This document shows, piece after piece, positions 62,271-64,000 of a stretch of DNA of 64,000 nt. How positions within the stretch are numbered: the stretch's first letter is position 1; every line of letters starts with the position of its first letter. The stretch comes from Lysinibacillus odysseyi. Its GTDB lineage: Bacteria > Bacillota > Bacilli > Bacillales_A > Planococcaceae. A model generated the notes under the pieces. That model did not search any database. It had not been told where the DNA came from and saw only the letters and a program-made list of their open reading frames with translations. The DNA is taken from the NCBI GenBank assembly GCA_014595895.1, contig JABUKB010000002.1, positions 62,001 to 126,000 of the forward strand, in the 5' to 3' direction. The position numbers were made by a program, and so were the translations under genes.

Positions 62271-63222
62271 GGAAGCTCACCCCTTTTGGAATTTCTATTT
62301 GTTCATCCTGTAATTGTTTAATGATTTCAGCGGTAATGATCGATTTCTTGTTCAAAATAATATCTTGCTCAATGGCATCCCGCAGCATTTCGGAAGTGTC
62401 CGCATTCTCGAATTGGTCATTTAACATAATTTTACCTACACTCTTGAACTCATCCATTCTTGCTACAGCTTTTGCGGCACCGATCATCAATAGCCAGTCA
62501 CTGCCGGTTACAGGATATGTATCTTCATCATCTTTCTTAACCCATTGGATATTGCGAAATGTTTGCGTGGAACCATCTTTCAAAATATCTTCATGATAAA
62601 ATTTCACATCTTTATATTTCAAACAAAAACAATTTGAATGCTTATCGAATTCCGTTCTGTTGCCGATGATATAGAGACTCGGAATGTTAAGCATTTCACG
62701 TTGGTTTATTTTCCTTGAGGAATATATTTCCGTTAATGGACCCGATATTTTCTCGATATTATTGACAACGCGCGCATTTAAAATTCGATTCAATTTCCGA
62801 TTCGTGATAATGATATGCGTCTCCCATTTATAATAAGGAACATAATCTTTCACGCCCGCATTATTGGCAATCACTAAATGCCACGGACTACTTTCCGTAT
62901 AATCCTTCAGAACTCCCTGCACAGAACACCTTTTCCATTTATCCCCATCCAGGTAATAAACGATGCATCCATCCTCTAATTGCTGGAATCTCTTCGCAAT
63001 CATTGGACGATTGATTGTCTGCTCCATATGAGCATCGAAAATGCCATGCGATAAAAAATACGAGAAAGTTAAAGCGTTTGGTAAGGATAGATAAATATTG
63101 AATGTGGATTTATTAGCTCGACTATATTTATTCAAAAACCTTCCCAATTTCATGGAAAAGAGCATCCAAGGTTCCAATCTTTTATCATGGCTATAATAAA
63201 TTTCTTCAACTTCCACTTTCAT
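62257..63222 (-). CDS. DISARM-associated protein of unknown function (possible DrmE N-terminal half)
   Basis: A 321-residue protein, not recognised by motif. It has an alpha/beta look, with MLFSMKLGRFLNKYSRANKS near the N-terminus, VYYLDGDKWKRCSVQGVLKD, an IIITNRKLNRILNARVVNNI helix and VTGSDWLLMIGAAKAVARMD. It is the first gene of the operon, preceded by GAAGAAGG. It overlaps the next gene by 14 bases. The combined length with that gene, about 820 residues, would fit a single large DrmE-type protein split in two; that reading is inference. No membrane helix or signal peptide. Confidence 0.7.
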   Translation of the reverse strand: MKVEVEEIYYSHDKRLEPWMLFSMKLGRFLNKYSRANKSTFNIYLSLPNALTFSYFLSHGIFDAHMEQTINRPMIAKRFQQLEDGCIVYYLDGDKWKRCSVQGVLKDYTESSPWHLVIANNAGVKDYVPYYKWETHIIITNRKLNRILNARVVNNIEKISGPLTEIYSSRKINQREMLNIPSLYIIGNRTEFDKHSNCFCLKYKDVKFYHEDILKDGSTQTFRNIQWVKKDDEDTYPVTGSDWLLMIGAAKAVARMDEFKSVGKIMLNDQFENADTSEMLRDAIEQDIILNKKSIITAEIIKQLQDEQIEIPKGVSFLAWK

Positions 63223-63261
63223 CATTCCTTCTTCCTATTTATAACGGTACTCTTTCATTAA

Positions 63262-63287
63262 ATTATATAACCCCCTTGCAGCGTCAA
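63262..63287 (-). promoter_or_regulatory. possible promoter of the DISARM-like operon
   Basis: On the minus strand, TTGACG and TATAAT, separated by only 14 bp, lie about 40-60 bp before the first gene. The short spacing would make it weak or activator-dependent. An inverted repeat overlaps the site. Confidence 0.4.
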
Positions 63288-63548
63288 AATTGAAGGGTTT
63301 TTACACTATATGGAATCAATTCACTTTTACATTTTTTTCATTTTATCGGTTTAATGCGCTCGGGAGTATTAAATCTTTATGGAATTAGTTCAAGACCTTA
63401 TATGTACCAGTTCTTTACTTCTCTTTCAAATCACAATAACCTGCTAATTTTAAAAGAATAATATAGGGAAATTATACACTATCCATCAATAATTATCAGA
63501 ATGTGGTTTCTGGAGATACATACTTTTACTGTTAATTAAAGACCAGGC

Positions 63549-63575
63549 AAAAAAGGGTGACAATGTCACCCCTTT
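63549..63575 (-). terminator. terminator of the partial gene at the right edge
   Basis: On the minus strand, GGGTGACATTGTCACCC followed by TTTTTTGCC. The partial gene ends 78 bp further right. Confidence 0.75.
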
Positions 63576-63653
63576 CTTCATCAGGAATTGCCCAGGGTCA
63601 ATAAATTATATTGCGACTCTGGATTTTCGTAAAAAACCGATACTACCCCTACC

Positions 63654-64000
63654 CTATTTCCCATCACAAAAATAAATCAAAATCGGACTTCCGTCATTGT
63701 ACTTTCCATCCGTTACCGTTAAGAGTTTAATACCCGACTTATTTTTATTACTCGGTTCAATTACGTAGTCATCTCCGCCATCTGCATTCACGAGAACAAA
63801 GCCGTAATCGCGCACTTCCCATTTCCCGCTAGATGACCCATTTGGTCCTCCAGTCCATTTATATGAACCATCCTTAGATACTTGTAAGTCTCCAAAAGGA
63901 ACATAGGCTAATTCTAGCTCCCAATCCCCATAATATTGGCTATATTGCGGGTCCGGATTATTATCCTCATCCGTATCTGGAGACTGATTACTTAAATCAA
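63654..64000 (-). CDS. C-terminal part of a protein of unknown function (cut by window edge)
   Basis: About 115 C-terminal residues of a minus-strand gene that runs off the right edge. After an acidic linker (NQSPDTDEDNNPDPQYSQYY) it reads WELELAYVPFGDLQVSKDGS and YKWTGGPNGSSSGKWEVRDY, then DDYVIEPSNKNKSGIKLLTV. The WTGG...GKW pattern looks like a small beta-domain often seen in secreted or surface lipoproteins. The signal part is outside the window. Family not recognised. A terminator follows at 63549. Confidence 0.6.
   Translation of the reverse strand, partial: DLSNQSPDTDEDNNPDPQYSQYYGDWELELAYVPFGDLQVSKDGSYKWTGGPNGSSSGKWEVRDYGFVLVNADGGDDYVIEPSNKNKSGIKLLTVTDGKYNDGSPILIYFCDGK

Larger units (their letters stand above)
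63226..63653. other. 428-bp gap upstream of the DISARM-like operon
   Basis: It contains the operon promoter region (63262-63287), an imperfect inverted repeat around it (AACCCTT...AAGGGGGTT), and a terminator at 63549 for the gene cut by the right edge. No tRNA or integrase marks the island border here. Confidence 0.5.

Noticed and set aside
1-64000. CRISPR arrays, tRNA, rRNA, integrases or intact insertion sequences
   Set aside because: No regularly spaced repeat array, tRNA cloverleaf, rRNA block or transposase/integrase motif was found on reading both strands. Short degenerate cases could be missed.

Overview
The window reads as chromosome of a low-GC Gram-positive rod of the Bacillales, most likely the Planococcaceae (Solibacillus/Lysinibacillus/Ureibacillus neighbourhood). 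The reasons are AT-rich intergenic DNA, strong AGGAGG-type ribosome sites with many TTG and GTG starts, dense rho-independent terminators, and a typical Bacillales gene set: fadN, ypcP, ydjI/ydjG-like genes, a CarD regulator, rocA/rocD, sstT, pdxST, a YumC-type ferredoxin reductase, EndoQ and a YhjQ-type Cys-rich bundle. A D-aspartate-ligase-like ATP-grasp gene fits a wall with a D-amino-acid cross-bridge, as known in this group. No rRNA, tRNA, CRISPR array, integrase or intact transposase was seen.

Layout. 0-6 kb: 3' part of fadN (cut by the left edge), a thioredoxin-like gene, a C39-like protein, a 5'-3' exonuclease, and an operon of an SPFH zinc-ribbon protein with a zinc-ribbon membrane anchor (YdjI/YdjG type). 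6-10 kb: UbiB-like kinase and OsmC, then an RNA methyltransferase and a partner of unknown function. 10-14 kb: a divergent carD/marR pair sharing two operators, then proline/ornithine catabolism (rocA-rocD). 14-25 kb: mostly transporters (SstT, EamA, MATE, a two-subunit sodium/solute symporter), a soluble chemoreceptor and the ATP-grasp ligase. 25-31 kb: a copper or thiol stress cluster (CopL-like lipoprotein, CcdA-like protein, two-component system) and a chemoreceptor. 31-41 kb: quinone reductase, Fic toxin-antitoxin pair, geranylgeranyl-reductase-like enzyme, degenerate J-domain protein, DUF421 with DUF4363, an Asn-rich protein, a BCCT transporter and a broken small gene. 41-50 kb: UPF0316, pdxST, ferredoxin-NADP reductase, a Fur-controlled siderophore ABC transporter, EndoQ and a copper-storage-like protein.

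50.5-63.2 kb is an antiviral defence island and the most unusual part of the window. It holds a C5-cytosine methyltransferase divergent from a Sau3AI/MutH-type endonuclease, a PD-(D/E)XK-like gene broken by five in-frame stops but no frameshift, an HNH endonuclease, and a tightly coupled four-gene operon: two unrecognised proteins, a DrmA-like helicase and a DrmB-like DUF1998 protein. This resembles a class 2 DISARM system with differences: no DrmC phospholipase-D-type protein is present, an HNH gene lies where DrmC would be, DrmE appears to be replaced by two coupled genes, and the only C5 methyltransferase sits beside a restriction enzyme.

Small regulatory sequences tie units together: two FadR-like operators at the left end, two identical-type palindromes 42 bp apart between carD and marR, and two tandem Fur boxes before the iron transporter. 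A dispersed repeat of about 160 bp and a family of related terminator hairpins recur through the window.
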